DNA of 64,000 bases from Akebia trifoliata (GCA_017979445.1 CM030707.1:21272586-21336585); one strand, 5' to 3'; counted from the first letter of the stretch, positions 1 through 12,036 are shown. Notes: generated by a model from the letters alone, not told the origin. A program made the numbers and translations.

Positions 1-1
1 T

Positions 2-599
2 GATGCTCTCGAACTTGGCCTAGGCAAAAATGGAATGTTTATAGGTGATTTAGAAGAAGATATTTACACAAAACAATCGAAAGATTTTTTCAAATCCTGT
101 CAAGAGAAGAAAGTCTACAAATTAATTAAATCTCTTTATAGTTTAAAGCAAGCTCCTATTCATTAACATGAGAAATTTGATAAAATAGTTTTGTCTTATG
201 GTTTCGAAGTTCATGACCCTGACAAATACATTTATTGCAAATTTCAAAATAATGTTGGTGTCACTATATGTCTCTATAATTATGACATTATTTTTTGGAG
301 CTAATCTTGCTTGTGTGAAAGAAATCAAAATGTTTCTATCAACTACCTTTGATATAAAAGATTTAGGAGAGGTTGATGTGATGTAAGGAATCAAAATTTT
401 AAAGAAAGACAATGCAATGGTTTTGTCTGAGTTTCATATTGATCATTTTGATTATAAATTAACCCTTACCCCTATGGATCATAGTATCGATTTAATGAAA
501 AATACTAGTTATGCTAAAGCTAAACTACAATACACCAATGTTATCAAGAATCTTATGTATGTTATACATTGCACAAGACCTGACATAACACACCTTTGA
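2..599 (+). pseudogene. Ty1/copia reverse transcriptase fragment
   Basis: The translation resembles the copia reverse transcriptase: a GDLEEDIY-type segment, then YKLIKSLYSLKQAP, then a degenerate catalytic region (CLYNYDIIFFG in place of the usual YVDD-type box), then DIKDLGEV and a CTRPDI segment typical of the RT/RNase H boundary. In-frame stops (near 166 and 382) and at least one frameshift near 295 break it. The 5' part of the element lies outside the window. It is the coding remnant of the element whose 3' LTR follows at 1249. Confidence 0.85.
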
Positions 600-1248
600 T
601 GGGAATATAACATTTGTCTTGAAAAAATAGATAAGATTCAATGGGTATAAATAAGTCAAATGAGTGGTTTAACATGACACAAGAACTAATTTTACCCAAA
701 TTCTAACATCTAGTGTTAGTTTATACAAGATAAAAGATAGATACAAATCTTTAATAAGTTCTAAAATCTCAAGTAGTGACTCGTAGAATCACTCAAGGTT
801 AACTTATCTATATAAGTGAGGAAATCATGTCGTTTCTTATAAAAACTAGACCATTTCTAAAAGCACTCATGAAATCAGGATATAATATATGGTCATTATG
901 TGCAAAGCAAATAGAACATTTCACTTCATAAAGAAAAGTATGTGTGAAGAATCCAGCTCATCTTTAAGGGTCTTTAGTTCAAGACAAGTTTACCACAGCA
1001 CCTTGACAAAGCTTTGATTATTTACATTAAGTGAAGGTTCAAATCCAAAAGGTACTTTTCATCTATGTATTAGTCTCTACGATGATGTCATTTTTTGTAA
1101 TCTGATATAATTGTTTAATCGTTCTTTAGTTGTAAGAAGTACAAAAACTTGATCCATATTTGGGTACGTAGGAAGTCACTTATGTGGTATAATTATTTTA
1201 GTAATATTTATTTCTAAATATTATTTATATATTTAAATTGTGGGGGTT
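600..1248 (+). other. Decayed 3' internal region of the copia element, with polypurine tract
   Basis: No open frame survives. The stretch lies between the RT remnant and the LTR, where RNase H would be expected. It ends with a G-rich run (TTGTGGGGGT, about 1238-1247) immediately before the LTR, which fits a polypurine tract. Confidence 0.55.
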
Positions 1249-2397
1249 TGTTGGAAATTTTCAAAACAAAATTACTATTTTTGTGGTTTTGGTTTTGGTT
1301 TTTCTTAAGTTGGAAATTTTAGGATTTTTGTATATAAGGTTTAGTCCCACATTGCTCACAACTGAGAATGTGGGATACCAAAGGCTTGCTCTTCTAGCAT
1401 TTGTAGCTGGTCTGGGTTTGTCTTAATTAACCCTGTTGATTTTCCAAAAAAAGAAAAAAGAGAATGTGGGATACCTAATAAGAAGGAGTAAACAAAGTTA
1501 ATTATCATTTTGTCATACTTTTATAACTTTGATTCGGTGCTTTGAGGTAGTTTGAAGCACCATCCACGCACACATGTCCTGCGAAAAGGTGATTTGGCGT
1601 TTACAGTGCATTGTAGTGCACTTTGCACTTCACATCGTGACGGAGAGCCTAGAATATTTTAAGGTTTGAAGGCATCGTACGGTTGTGGTTGATCCATCAC
1701 GTTTGATGGATCGAGTGCAATTTGTACCACACAATCATACTTGTATTTGATCGATTCCCGATCAGATACGATGGACAAATTAGTATCTGATTGAGAATGA
1801 TCAAATACATTGGATCAAGTTAGTACCTAACCAGGATTGATCATGTGTGTTGATTCATGATTGGTATCAGATCGCGGACGATCAAATCAATTAAATCAAA
1901 TAGTGACCGATCGGACGTGATCAAAACCATTTGATCACACATATTCAACCAATAGGTGTTGATTATAAGACATGTGACACATACCTTTGATAGGGTACGA
2001 TCTAGATAGTTAGATCTGAGATCAAACATGATTCAATGGCTCTTGAACCAAGAGACATTGAGTCAATGTCTCTTGATCAATAGATACATAAATGGTTATA
2101 AAAAGCCAACTAGAGGTATCACCGAAAATTTATATGCTCTCTAATTTTCAACCTTAGAATTTGGCATCTTCAATTTCTAAATAATCTCTAAGTGTTCTAG
2201 GTTAAATCAGATAATACAAAATCTGATTTAATAACTTAAGTGTAGATTTCTGTATATCTTGCAAGCAATTCTTCTTAGACCCTCTGTGTATTGTGCTTCT
2301 AACTAGTAGGGGAGAAAAATGTCTAAAAGAGATCGAATCTTAGAGTCCTAATATATTGTTCATTGAATTATTCCATTTCCGTACACATTTTCCAACA
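1249..2397 (+). repeat. Copia 3' LTR
   Basis: It begins TGTTGGAAA and ends TTTCCAACA, a perfect short inverted repeat typical of copia LTRs. A polypurine tract precedes it and a copia RT remnant lies upstream on the same strand. A TATA-like TATATAAGG lies near 1330. The interior carries several GATCA/TGATC-rich imperfect repeats (about 1680-2030). The matching 5' LTR is outside the window, so no TSD can be checked. Confidence 0.75.
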
Positions 2398-2434
2398 CCT
2401 ATGTAGCGGCCCACATTGGTTGATGTTTATAAAT

Positions 2435-2555
2435 GAGAGTTACTACTGCCACATTAACTTTTAATAATGCCACACTAGTTTTGTGCAATTCTTGGGCGAT
2501 TTACATAAGAATTGATGAGATACTGGTAAAAGTTGGTGTGGTGATAGCAACTCTC
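2435..2555. mobile_element. hAT-like MITE (121 bp)
   Basis: Terminal inverted repeats of about 28 bp start GAGAGTT and end AACTCTC. The unit is flanked by a perfect 8-bp duplication TTATAAAT (2427-2434 and 2556-2563). An 8-bp TSD is the hallmark of the hAT superfamily. Related units lie near 3020 and 11240. Confidence 0.8.
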
Positions 2556-2827
2556 TTATAAATTTGATCAAAGGTTTAATATGATTGTAGGAAGTAGGAA
2601 TTTTTTTAAGAATCGTGATAATATGACGCCCCTCTGTTACATGCTCCCATCACAAACTCGTAGATCATTTGTCTTAGGAGACATAAGAAAAGATTTATGA
2701 TTATGCATATCCCGAGGCAATATATCTACAGTTCTGTGATGGGGGTGTGTGTCAACGGGGCATTAGAAATCATTACACATTTTTTAATCTATGATCACAT
2801 CAAGCTTTTTTGTTGGAAAGAAAAGAG

Positions 2828-3288
2828 ATGTTGGAGGATTAAAAATCTCAAATTCCGAGAGTGAAATTAGGAAATCAAGGGTTAGAAGTACAAATCTTCA
2901 TCTTTTTCAAATACCCATCTCAAAAATCCCAATAAATAACTACAAAAGCAAATAAATAAATAAATAATCCAACGGATCCACACATACCAAAAAATATAAA
3001 AAAAAAAAAGTTCTTAGAATAAGAGAGCTACTATTGGCACTCCAACTTTGGCTAACTCCAGACAAACTGTGTGCAATTCTTTGATGATTTACATAGGGAT
3101 TGCTGTGGCAATAACAACGCTCTAGAATGATTGGTTTTTGGTAGAACAGGCTTCCAAGTAAGTTGGGTTTTGAGTGTCCTGGTCTTAGTGGGTATTACAA
3201 TGATCCAGTCCCAGATGAAGATACAGTTGAATCACATTTTTTGATACGTCAGATTTTTATGGAGCCAACCAAAATCATGGTTGGGAAG
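2828..3288 (+). pseudogene. Aldo/keto reductase pseudogene, exons 1-2 only
   Basis: Exon-1-like sequence (2828-2887) and exon-2-like sequence (3150-3288) closely match the first two exons of the intact AKR at 12037, including flanking intron sequence and splice sites. The fifth codon is a stop, exon 2 lacks about 35 bp in its middle, and frameshifts are present. No exons 3-7 follow. A MITE is inserted in its intron 1. It is a partial local duplication of the functional gene. Confidence 0.85.
3019..3125. mobile_element. hAT-like MITE inside pseudogene intron
   Basis: Terminal segments GAGAGCTACTATTGG and CAATAACAACGCTC are imperfect inverted repeats related to the MITE at 2435. Intron 1 of the functional AKR reads uninterrupted through TTAGAATAACTGATT, so this is an insertion, with an imperfect duplication of the sequence around TAGAAT. 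Confidence 0.6.
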
Positions 3289-3437
3289 GTAAGTGGATTC
3301 TTTGCTAAGAAGCTCATATAAGACTCGTTTGATTTTACATGCTTGGTTAGTTTAATTGGTTTTCTTTAAGTTTGGACAAAACATAAATCTTCAATGGTTA
3401 GTGATTTCTGTTCATTTTTTTGTAGTTTTGGCCCTAT

Positions 3438-3469
3438 CCCCCCCCCCCCCCCCCCCCCCCGCCCCCCAC
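3438..3469 (+). repeat. Poly(C) tract
   Basis: About 23 consecutive C, then G, then CCCCCCACC. A homopolymer of this length is easily mis-sized in assemblies. Confidence 0.9.
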
Positions 3470-3791
3470 CAATTTTTGGGGTGATTAGACATCCCTTTAT
3501 ACTTTGGTGTTCCAAAACTGATGATTTGCCCCCCTTTGAACTTTTCTTCTTTTCTAAAAGTACAAAGAAAATCTACTAAATACCATCGTTTTCAACTTAT
3601 ATCCAAAAATTCTTATTGTTTTCTCTTCCTAAGATCAGTCATTTTCAAGCACAATCTCTATAGAAAATTAGTTTTAATCTATTTATCTTCACTTTCAATC
3701 CATCATGTTGAGCAGTACCAGATCCCGTAGTCACATGGTTTAAAACATTGCAAAGCAACTTTTGGGCTCGTGTGTTCAAGTCCAGCTCAGC

Positions 3792-3826
<35 letters not shown>

Positions 3827-3828
<2 letters not shown>

Positions 3829-4206
3829 GAAATGTTCAGCACCCTAAGTTTTACCACACACTTTAACAAATGTTTTTTGTCCTACATGGGTTAGAAGTTT
3901 TGAAATGGGCTGATTTTTTGTGAGGATGATCTCTATGATTAGAAGATCATCCTCCCCAAAAATCAGCCCATTCCGAAATGTTTAGCCCCATGTTTACACG
4001 TTGAAAAATCATGGACCGTCCATTTTTGTAAACCATTTTTGATGGGGTTAAAAGTTTTGGAATGAGCTGATTTTTGGTGAGGATGATCTCCTCACCATAG
4101 AGATCATCCTCACCAAAAAGCAACCCATTCCAAAACTTCTAACCCATGTAAGACAAAACACGTTTGTTAAAGTGTGTGGTAAAGCTTAGGGTGCTGAACG
4201 GGACCC
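3827..4206. mobile_element. Foldback element 1, flanked by (TA)n
   Basis: The two ends are long inverted repeats (GTTCAGCACCCTAAG near the left end and its complement near the right). Inside each arm is a second inverted motif, GGCTGATTTTT...GAGGATGATCTC. (TA)n tracts flank both sides (3794-3826 and 4207-4229). There is no coding capacity. Relatives occur at 5651, 15145 and 40650. Confidence 0.75.
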
Positions 4207-4229
4207 TATATATATATATATATATATAT

Positions 4230-5630
4230 GGGACGTTTAAGAAAACTGCTAAGTAACCGATGGATGTCAATCGTTGGATATGGGAAAAACCACGGCTTGG
4301 ATCGTGTGAGACGTCATTCCAATCTTTTATAATATTTGTAACAAATTCCAAACACATCCTTCTTCTCTAGTTTTTAAAAAAAAAAAAAAAGATATAAACT
4401 CTCTCTCTCTCTCTATCGTCACTGTCTCTTCTCTCTCTCTCGAAATCACAGATGATAGAACGACGGCTTCAAAGTCTCTCTATCTCGATCGATCGACGGT
4501 TTCAAAGTCTCTTTCTTGAACGATTCACTAAGTATCACCCTTGAGTCTCTATTTTTTACCACAGATAAATCTGCTCGAGAAGATCAAATCTAATTGGGCC
4601 TTTTTATTTTTACATTTGTTATAGATGCAAGAAGAGATCCCTTGGCATATTTTAGTCGTTAGATGTAATGATGATCTACGAAATTAGAGAAAGAAATTGC
4701 AACTAAAACCATGGAAGAATATATTAGAAACTAAAGGTTGAATGAAGGTGCCAGCAAGGCTTCCCTCACACTTTTAGAACAATTTTGCTTTTCGGAGAAA
4801 AAATAAAATTAATAGAAAAAAGGAGTGGTTGTCAAAGTCAATTCTAAGAAAATTCAAAGAATACTATTTTAGGCTAACAGACTCTTGTTACTATTAAATA
4901 AGGGAGATGGCCATATCCAAAGTTAGAATAATAGAGTATAGTATGTAATATTGTTTTGTAAACTGTAATATATGTCTGGTTAGATTGATGAAATTGTCTG
5001 AAAAAGTAGAGCATTATTTATACAATATCCTAGAATTATACCAAATTCAATCCTCTCCTTCAAGATTCAGTAATGGTGGTGGACGGAATTTGTTTGGGAC
5101 TCCATTGCAATTGCGACCGATGGCGATGTTGTCTTCGTGGAGTCCTACAATAGGACCGTTGACCTGTACACGATACAAGATACTGCATGGATACTATTAT
5201 GCTACAGATTGAGAGTCGATCGAGAGAGAGAGAACTCAAATCGTTAGAGACAGAGACCGAGAGAGAGAGAGAGAGAGACTTTGAAGCCGTTGATCGAGAG
5301 AGAGAGAGACTTTGAAGCCGTTGATCGATCGAGAGAGAGAGAGACTTTGAAGCCGTCGTTCTATCATCTGTGATTTCGATAGAGAGAAGAGATAGTGACG
5401 AGAGAGAGAGAGAGAGATAGAGAGAAGAGACAGTGACGATGGAGAAAGAGTTTCGATCTTTTCTCTAAAAAAAAAACAAGAAAAGAGGGATGTGTTTGGA
5501 ATTTGTTACAAATATTATAAAAGATTGGAATGACGTTGCACGCAATCCAAACCGTGGTTTTTCCCATATCCAACGATTGACATCCATCGGTTACTCAGCA
5601 GTTTTCTTAAACGTCCCGTGAACCGCCCCC
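4230..5630. mobile_element. Foldback element 2 with long arms and unique core
   Basis: Arms of about 280-310 bp (4230-4540 and about 5270-5630) are inverted copies that start GGACGTTTAAGAAAACTGCT. They include matching CT/GA-rich tracts and the segment around ATCACAGATGATAGAACGAC. (TA)n tracts flank both ends. The core (about 4550-5215) is unrelated to the arms and holds a short open stretch (5065-5210). Long arms plus a unique core suggest a Mutator-like or foldback transposon that picked up other DNA. Confidence 0.7.
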
Positions 5631-5650
5631 TATATATATATATATATATA

Positions 5651-6019
5651 GGGTCAGGTTCAAACGACAACCATTTCAACACACATATAGACAACGTGTT
5701 TTGTCTTATATGGGCAAAAATGTTTGGAATGGGCTGATTTTTTGTGAGGATGATCTCTGTGGTGAGGAGATCATCCTTGCCAAAAATCAGCTCATTATGA
5801 AACTTCAAGACCGTCCAATTTTTGTTGAAAAATTATAGACCATCCAATTTTTGTAAATCAATTTTGATGGGATTACAAGTTTTGGAATGGGATGATTTTT
5901 TGCCAGGATGATCTCCTCATCACAGAGATCATCCTCACAAAAAATCAGCCCATTCTAAACATTTTTTCCTATATAAGACAAAACACGTTGTCGCAATGTG
6001 TGTCGCAGGAACCCGACCC
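5651..6019. mobile_element. Foldback element 3, flanked by (TA)n
   Basis: Ends GGGTCAGGTTC and GAACCCGACCC are inverted. Each arm contains ACAACGTGTTTTGTCTTATAT and GAATGGGCTGATTTTTTGTG or their complements. A (TA)n tract lies on each side (5632-5650, 6020-6030). Confidence 0.75.
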
Positions 6020-6030
6020 ATATATATATA

Positions 6031-6107
6031 CATCAGCTCATTCCAAAACTTCTAGCCCATGTTTTGAAAAATGTTTTGCCAAAATGTTTGGTGCTGAACA
6101 TTTCCCA
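6031..6107. mobile_element. Terminal remnant of foldback family 1
   Basis: The segment ends GTGCTGAACATTTCCCAT, the complement of the left end of element 1 (ATGGGAAATGTTCAGCAC). It closes the foldback cluster; to its right begins the dispersed repeat also seen at 19226. Confidence 0.6.
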
Positions 6108-7000
6108 TCAACTTATTTGCTAATAAAGTAGAAAGTCCATCCAAATTGAACATTCCACCATCTTTACCAAATTTTCTTGGGTAAAACCCCAAATCTTAAT
6201 TTTATATATTTATGAAAATTAAATTAAAATAGGGGAAAAAAACATAATATTTAAATTACCTTGTAAATGTAAATCAGCCTAACAAAATTGATCCAGTTTC
6301 AACTGTGGTCTAAGTAATTTGGCAAATTTTTGGTCCAATTGTGAATAAATTCACTCGATGGGCCTACAAGGACTGAACCAGTGCTGGGAAATTAACTTAT
6401 GGGCTTGTGTGAAAGGTACGCAAATCCAATGGCTAAGAATTTCTAATCAGACTGACTTTTGATTCGTGATTTAGAAAGGACCATGGGACTATTTGAATGG
6501 CTCGATGCATGAGAAATTCACTCAAGGGCCGAATTATTCAAGTCATGATCAATTTCTCCGATAAAACAGTTGAAAATTACTAATCAGACTGACTTCCTTT
6601 GTAGGTTTACAAGGAATGATTTTTTTTTTTTTAACTCACAACCCAATAAACATTTGACATGTGGCACAGATGACATCAGCAATAGAGAGAAAATTTCTCT
6701 CCCCGCTTCACATTGTCAATCTAAAACCACAGATTTTATGAAAAAACTCATAAAAAGAAATTTGTTCTTCAAGCTTGATCAATAGAAAATCAACGGCTAC
6801 TGCGTACCCAAACTTAAAATTAAAATTCAACTGTGAAAATTAAAGTTTTGTATTTTTCTTTTATTTAAAAAAAATAAAATTCATAGAATTTTATCCTCTA
6901 CAAGCCTGTTGGACTATGAGCAAATTTTCTCACATCCGTGTGAGAAAAAAAAGCACTCGTCTACAAGAAACCTGTTATTACTTAAGTACTGATTTCTTAT
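6108..7000. repeat. Unclassified dispersed repeat, copy A
   Basis: The part starting CAACTTATTTGCTAATAAAG (6108-6480) recurs nearly unchanged at 19226-19640. The later part (about 6400-6890) recurs at 62710-63290. No protein-coding signal or terminal repeat was recognised. Confidence 0.7.
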
Positions 7001-7680
7001 GGACAGAAAGAGAAGAAGTTTGAAAAAATCCTGATTTTCAAATTGAATGTAAAAGAAATATATTACCTAAAAATAAAAATGGTTAAGGCATGCACAAAAC
7101 ACTATCATAAAACGAAATACGCCCCTACTACGGTACCACAGTTTATAGGCGTTCGTTCTCCTGAATACAATAACCCACATAGCCAAAAGGGTACTTTAAA
7201 TTGGAAACGTAACTTCGAATTCGACGACGTTGTGTGCTCTCACAACGAAAAATAAAAGTGAACTAATAGTCGAAAATATAAAAAAATAATAAAAGATTTT
7301 GCACACCCCTGCTCGTACGTCATCTGTGCGCACACACATTAAGGTTTTCCGGACTGGTGGATCAAAATCCCAATAGGATCCTTGGGCTTTTCTCTTGGGC
7401 CCCCGTGTGCGTACATGAGCTCGCCCACTACTTCTATTCACTTTAAAGTCATTAGAAGTACAACTATTTAAGAATTACTAATCAATTCTTCTCCTAATCG
7501 ATGTGGGACTAAAATTACTCAAGGCAAAAACAAAATTATCAACTAAACTTAAAGCAATAAAGTAAAAAGCATAAAGCAAATATGTGATTGATCATCTTAT
7601 GGTTAATAGATTGATTTCCCATATGGTTAAAAGTAATTGAATATTAAAGGATTTTCAAATTCAACCCTCTAAATTCCAAC
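7001..7680. other. No recognisable feature
   Basis: AT-rich sequence with only short chance open frames and no clear similarity to the rest of the window. Confidence 0.5.
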
Positions 7681-8160
7681 AGAACCATGGGTCAAAAGCA
7701 CAAACATGAGCTGGCCTAATAGAGCTTTCCAGAAGATTATTCGAAACTTTCAAGTATATTCTCTCAGTTATGGGTTGTTTTTCACCCACGTGTCTAATCA
7801 TGAGAAGGCCCTTTATGTAAAGAAAATTATAAAAGAATGCTGATTTTCTAAAGTCTTCACTTGGTCAATACTTGGTTGATGTGGCATGGATATGGAATTG
7901 TATCTCGAGAAAAAATGATCTATAGTTCTGTGTTCATGCCATGTCAGTCGAGCATTGACTTAGTGAAGACTTCAGTTTAGTCATTTGCTTCCTTTGATCA
8001 TATAATAAATTGACACATGTATACAGACTAGAGATACGATGATGTAAGTATCCTTCCACTCTCGAGATACCTGTATTTAAAAATAACCCATAACCTTGGT
8101 CTTCTCAGAGAAACTAATCGAAAATGACCTAAATGCCTTCATTCCACGAGTGTACATGCT
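7681..8160. repeat. Second half of dispersed repeat, copy A
   Basis: This matches 19672-20190: shared segments include CCATGGGTCAAAAGCACAAA, a TTTTCACCCACGTGTCTAAT segment and the final CTTCTCAGA...CTAAT...GAAAATGACC. A partial match lies near 63388. Confidence 0.7.
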
Positions 8161-8220
8161 ATTGATACCGCACTACATGATCATGACTAGTTCCTTAAAT
8201 TTTTAAAGGGCACTCTTTAT

Positions 8221-9306
8221 TGATAATTGTACGAATTGATGATATTTAACTCTAATTTGTGGTGATTAATTATTGTTAATTTAATTAATATAGCCTAATT
8301 AGTTGGATTTTCTTTTTTGTAAGTCTTGGAGATTCAAATTAAGAGAAAAAGGCTAAGAATGAATTTTTGATGAATAAAACTTGAAAGGATGAAGGAGCAA
8401 TTACGAGACAAGTTAAATGAAGAGCTAAAAAAAGAAAATTTTCTAAAAAATGGAAATCTCTACACATTCTCTTATGTAAAAGAATAAAAGCATATCTTAT
8501 TTTGTCTTATTTTAAAAGATCTCATACGTTTCTATTCTCCTAACATTATTTATTTTTCTACACTTTTAATTTTTTTTCTTCTTCTTCTCCAATTTTCATC
8601 TCTAATCTCTCTTTCTCTTTAATTTATTTTAGTTTAATTTTTTTAGGTTGTTTATTCAATAATTTTGATGAATTCGTATATGGAGATTGTTGGTTAAAAT
8701 CCTAATTAGAATTAAGGGTGAAATTTGAAGATTGTAATTTTATTTCGATCAACAATGGTGGATTAATGTTTATATTTTTTTTAGATTGATTTAATTATTT
8801 TTGTTTAATTATATATTTATAAATTCTTTTTGAGTTTTTGTTTATGATCATGACATTGAATGCTTGAAAATTTTTCTTGATTCATTGTTGATTTTGTTAC
8901 ATTGATTGCTTAAGGAATTCATATGCAACACGTGGCAATCTTATATTTTAGAAAATATTTTAGAAAATAGTTTTTGATTTAATTATTATATCATTCGGTT
9001 AGGGAGAATCTTTATTTGAACCTAACCGAGAAAAAATGTTGAAAGAATAAAATTGTGATTTTTGAGTGGATCCTTGATGTCTTAGTATTTTTTAATTTAT
9101 GTATTAAATCTTTTAATTTTTGCTCCATACGAAAGTGTGGAAAATCATCTTTTTAATATCTTAGGTCAAATCTTCTTCTACCTCATTTGTGTTTTATTTC
9201 AAAATTTACATAATCCCAGTGGATCAACCTCGGACTTTCGAGATTTTACTATTTCACTACAACCCTGCACTTAGGGTATTTAACCTAAACTATTTCAATC
9301 ATAGAA
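8221..9306 (+). repeat. Solo gypsy-type LTR
   Basis: It begins TGATAATTG and is flanked by a perfect 5-bp duplication TTTAT (8216-8220 and 9307-9311). It is the same family as the solo LTR at 13064-14308 in the opposite orientation; both share the end region around CTACAACCCTGC. The terminal CA has decayed to AA. No internal region is present, so it is a solo LTR left by recombination. Confidence 0.8.
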
Positions 9307-9423
9307 TTTATGCTATCTTGCATTGAATGAAAACACAAATTAATTGAAAACGTACAAAATGAGTATTCAACGTATGCAATTGGGTTTTTCTTAAGCTCCA
9401 ACCTTATCACCAACACTCTCTAA

Positions 9424-9758
9424 AGTACATGAGGGTCCATAAGTTGAGTCCAAGGTTTTATAGGTCATATCAAGTCCAAGCTTGTATTGGAAGCGTTGCT
9501 TATAAGCTTGCATTACTAAAAAGATCAAGGATTCACCCGGTTTTTCACGTATCTTTACTCAAGAAGCAAATTGGTGACTCAATTTCTCCAAGCACAACTC
9601 TTCCACCTTTGTCTGCATTAGAGTCACATGCTTGGCGTCCAACAAAAATTCTGGATCGTGGAGTCTTCAAACATCAAAATCATGCTATTACTAAGTTGAT
9701 AATTCAATGGGAAAGTTGTCCAACGGAAGATGATGGGAGTTTTATGAAGAATTTGTGA
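9424..9758 (+). pseudogene. Ty3/gypsy integrase C-terminal fragment
   Basis: KLSPRFYRSYQV, then RIHPVFHVSLLKKQIGD, then a chromodomain-like stretch (ILDRG...VKW-type, here LIIQWE) match the C-terminus of chromovirus-type gypsy polyproteins. The upstream polyprotein is missing, and the fragment is cut on its 5' side near the solo LTR duplication. Confidence 0.8.
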
Positions 9759-10680
9759 ACTGATTTCATGACTTTGTGACTTGAGGACAAGTCAGACGGC
9801 AACAGGGGAGTATTATTATGCCTCCAACATGTTATCCTACCATGTAGGATGTGATGAGTCAATAAATCTGCAAATTAGTTTAGGATTTATTATTATCTTT
9901 TGATATCATTTGAATTTTGAATTTTTGTTAGTTTGTTCCTATTTCTTGGGAGAGATTTGAGACAAGAGTCTTAAAAAAGATGTAATGGGTTGAAGGGAAG
10001 GCAAAGAAGAATTCTTTTTTTTTATTTTTTATATATTATAAATTTTGTTAATTACTTTCCATTTTCAATAAGACTCTACCATTCACCATGTGTACGTTGT
10101 GTCCTTTGTTATGTGTTCCCACGGATGACGTTAATTGTAGAGGTCAATTTTTTGATAAATCAACTTTGATCATGGTTTCATCATTAAATCCATAAAAATA
10201 AAAAAAATGAAAAATAGATAAGATAAGGATTTTTACGTGATTCAGCAAACATGCCTATGTCCATGGATTTGGGGAGCTGTTTCACTATAAATCTAAGTTT
10301 TTGACACGACCTCCTCACCTCGGTTTTCCCATTTTCTTCCTCATTTTACAATGGCCTCAAGGCCTTTAAATAGAAAAACAATAAAAAGAATCTTAATCCT
10401 AATTAAATTATAATTGATCATATTACCCCTTATTTAAATTATGAATTACATAAAAGAAAAAAAGAATCCTCTTAAATTTAGATTCTTTTTTAATAAGATA
10501 GAGTCTTCCTCAAATAATACTACATGTCTGTCTTGAGATGCGTCTTAATGGTGCGGATGAACGGTCCAGATGAGAGATGATTTTATCCATTCATAGTAAC
10601 AATTATGTATAGGAAAAATATTAATACAAGAAGATAAATCATCCAGTGATCCAAACAGAAGCCTTCAATCATTAGGGTCT
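9759..10680 (+). other. Probable LTR-derived sequence
   Basis: Just after the integrase tail there is a purine-rich CAACAGGGGAG (about 9799), compatible with a polypurine tract and the start of a degraded 3' LTR. A second stretch (about 10145-10640) containing TTTTTACGTGATTCAGCAAA and a pyrimidine-rich segment has the look of a copia LTR. Neither boundary can be fixed. Confidence 0.35.
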
Positions 10681-10684
10681 TGTT

Positions 10685-11234
10685 AATGGGTGTCCTAAGG
10701 GCACACATTAAAGTGCATTAATTACACTTGGGGATAAGAATTTGGCAGGGGATTAGACCCAAAACCCAATCAGTTTCAATCCGATAACTTCAAGTCTAGA
10801 TCGAAATTTTGGATTCCGATCCGATAAGGTTTCAATCTGATATGTTATTGGATTGGATCTGGATCAATCATATCCTGATCCGATAATATGTTAGAAAGTA
10901 TATAAATTATATTATATATTTATTGAGATGTGGGAAATTTATTTAAATTTTGTATATAAAATCAGATTGACCCGATTTGGACCTAATCCAATTGTTAATG
11001 GATCGGATTTGGATATTAAAATTGAGTTTCAATAAAACCCGATCTGATAAGGGTTTGATTCCAATCGGATCCTTATTGGATCGATACGAAATCAACCCTG
11101 ATCCGATCCATTGCAAGACCTAGCATTTAGGGGTATTTTGATAAAAAAATAATAATTTTTAGGGCATTTTTGGTATAAAATTAAATTCTCAAGTGTAGTT
11201 AATGCACTTTAATGTGCCTGGGAAATAGGGCATT
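10685..11234. mobile_element. TIR-bearing MITE (about 550 bp)
   Basis: The ends are inverted copies: the left contains CACATTAAAGTGCATTAATT and the right, complemented, contains CACATTAAAGTGCATTAACT, over about 45 bp. The interior is rich in GATCCGATAA-like words. No coding region. The TSD is not clear. Confidence 0.65.
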
Positions 11235-11237
11235 TTT

Positions 11238-11306
11238 TAGAGCTGCTATTGCCACACCAATTTCTTCCTAAATCGGAATTGCACAAGTTGGTGTGGCGTT
11301 AGTAAT
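11238..11306. mobile_element. Small hAT-like MITE relative
   Basis: Inverted ends GCTATTGCCACACCAA and TTGGTGTGGCGTTAGT match the family at 2435 and 3019. Confidence 0.55.
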
Positions 11307-11640
11307 TTTTTTTGTTTTGTTTTTATATAACATTCAATTTTCAAAATGTATTTACTGCAAGTGCCCTCAGAGCAACTTTGACAAGGAAAAAACTTTGAAG
11401 CATGCAGTTCGCTTCAATGAGACCCTCTCCGTTAGATTACACGTGGAATTTTCAAAAGACTTATTTCAAATGTGGCGGAAATGTAGGATGAGAAATCAAT
11501 TCAAAGTGACACGTGTCAGTAACGAGGAGGGTCTCTTCACATTTTGAAGTGGGTTACCCGCTTCAAAGTTGGACTCCATTAAGAAGATCTAGAAAAAAAA
11601 AAAACAAAAACAAAAACTAATGATAACAGGACGCACAAAA

Positions 11641-11790
11641 ACATACGCGGCTATACTCAATTGATGTGGCAAGTGTAAAGAATCGTAGATCTTTATCTTA
11701 TGTATCTCGAAGAAAAAGATCTATGGTTTGATGCATTTGCCACGTCAAATGCGTTCGTGTGAGGCTTCATTTTATCACGTCCATTAAAAA
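11641..11790. mobile_element. Hairpin MITE
   Basis: The inverted ends (GATGTGGCAA / TTGCCACGTCAAATGC) surround an inner inverted motif GTAGATCTTTATC...GAAAAAGATCTATGG. The same design recurs near 56370 and 63690, and GTATC(T/C)C-AGAAAAA pieces occur near 7900 and 19920. Confidence 0.5.
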
Positions 11791-12036
11791 AACAGTTTTA
11801 ACCGTTTCACTCGTTTAATTGGTGAGTGCAAAACCGAGTTTGAAACCATGGGGCATCAAACTCGGACTCTGTTTGGATTAGGCACATTATGTGGCGCTCA
11901 CCGTTCCAACAAAAATATAATAAATTACAGTCGTAAGTGATCCTTTGTACACTTTTTGAGTTGACTTCTCTTTGTATCCTTAATCAAAATACCAAATCGA
12001 ACTGAGTTCCTCTTTTGTTGTTGTTGTTGGAAAGAC

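Noticed and set aside
11293..11547. 84-codon open frame upstream of AKR
   Set aside because: No recognised domain, starts inside a MITE end, and has no neighbouring splice or conservation support.
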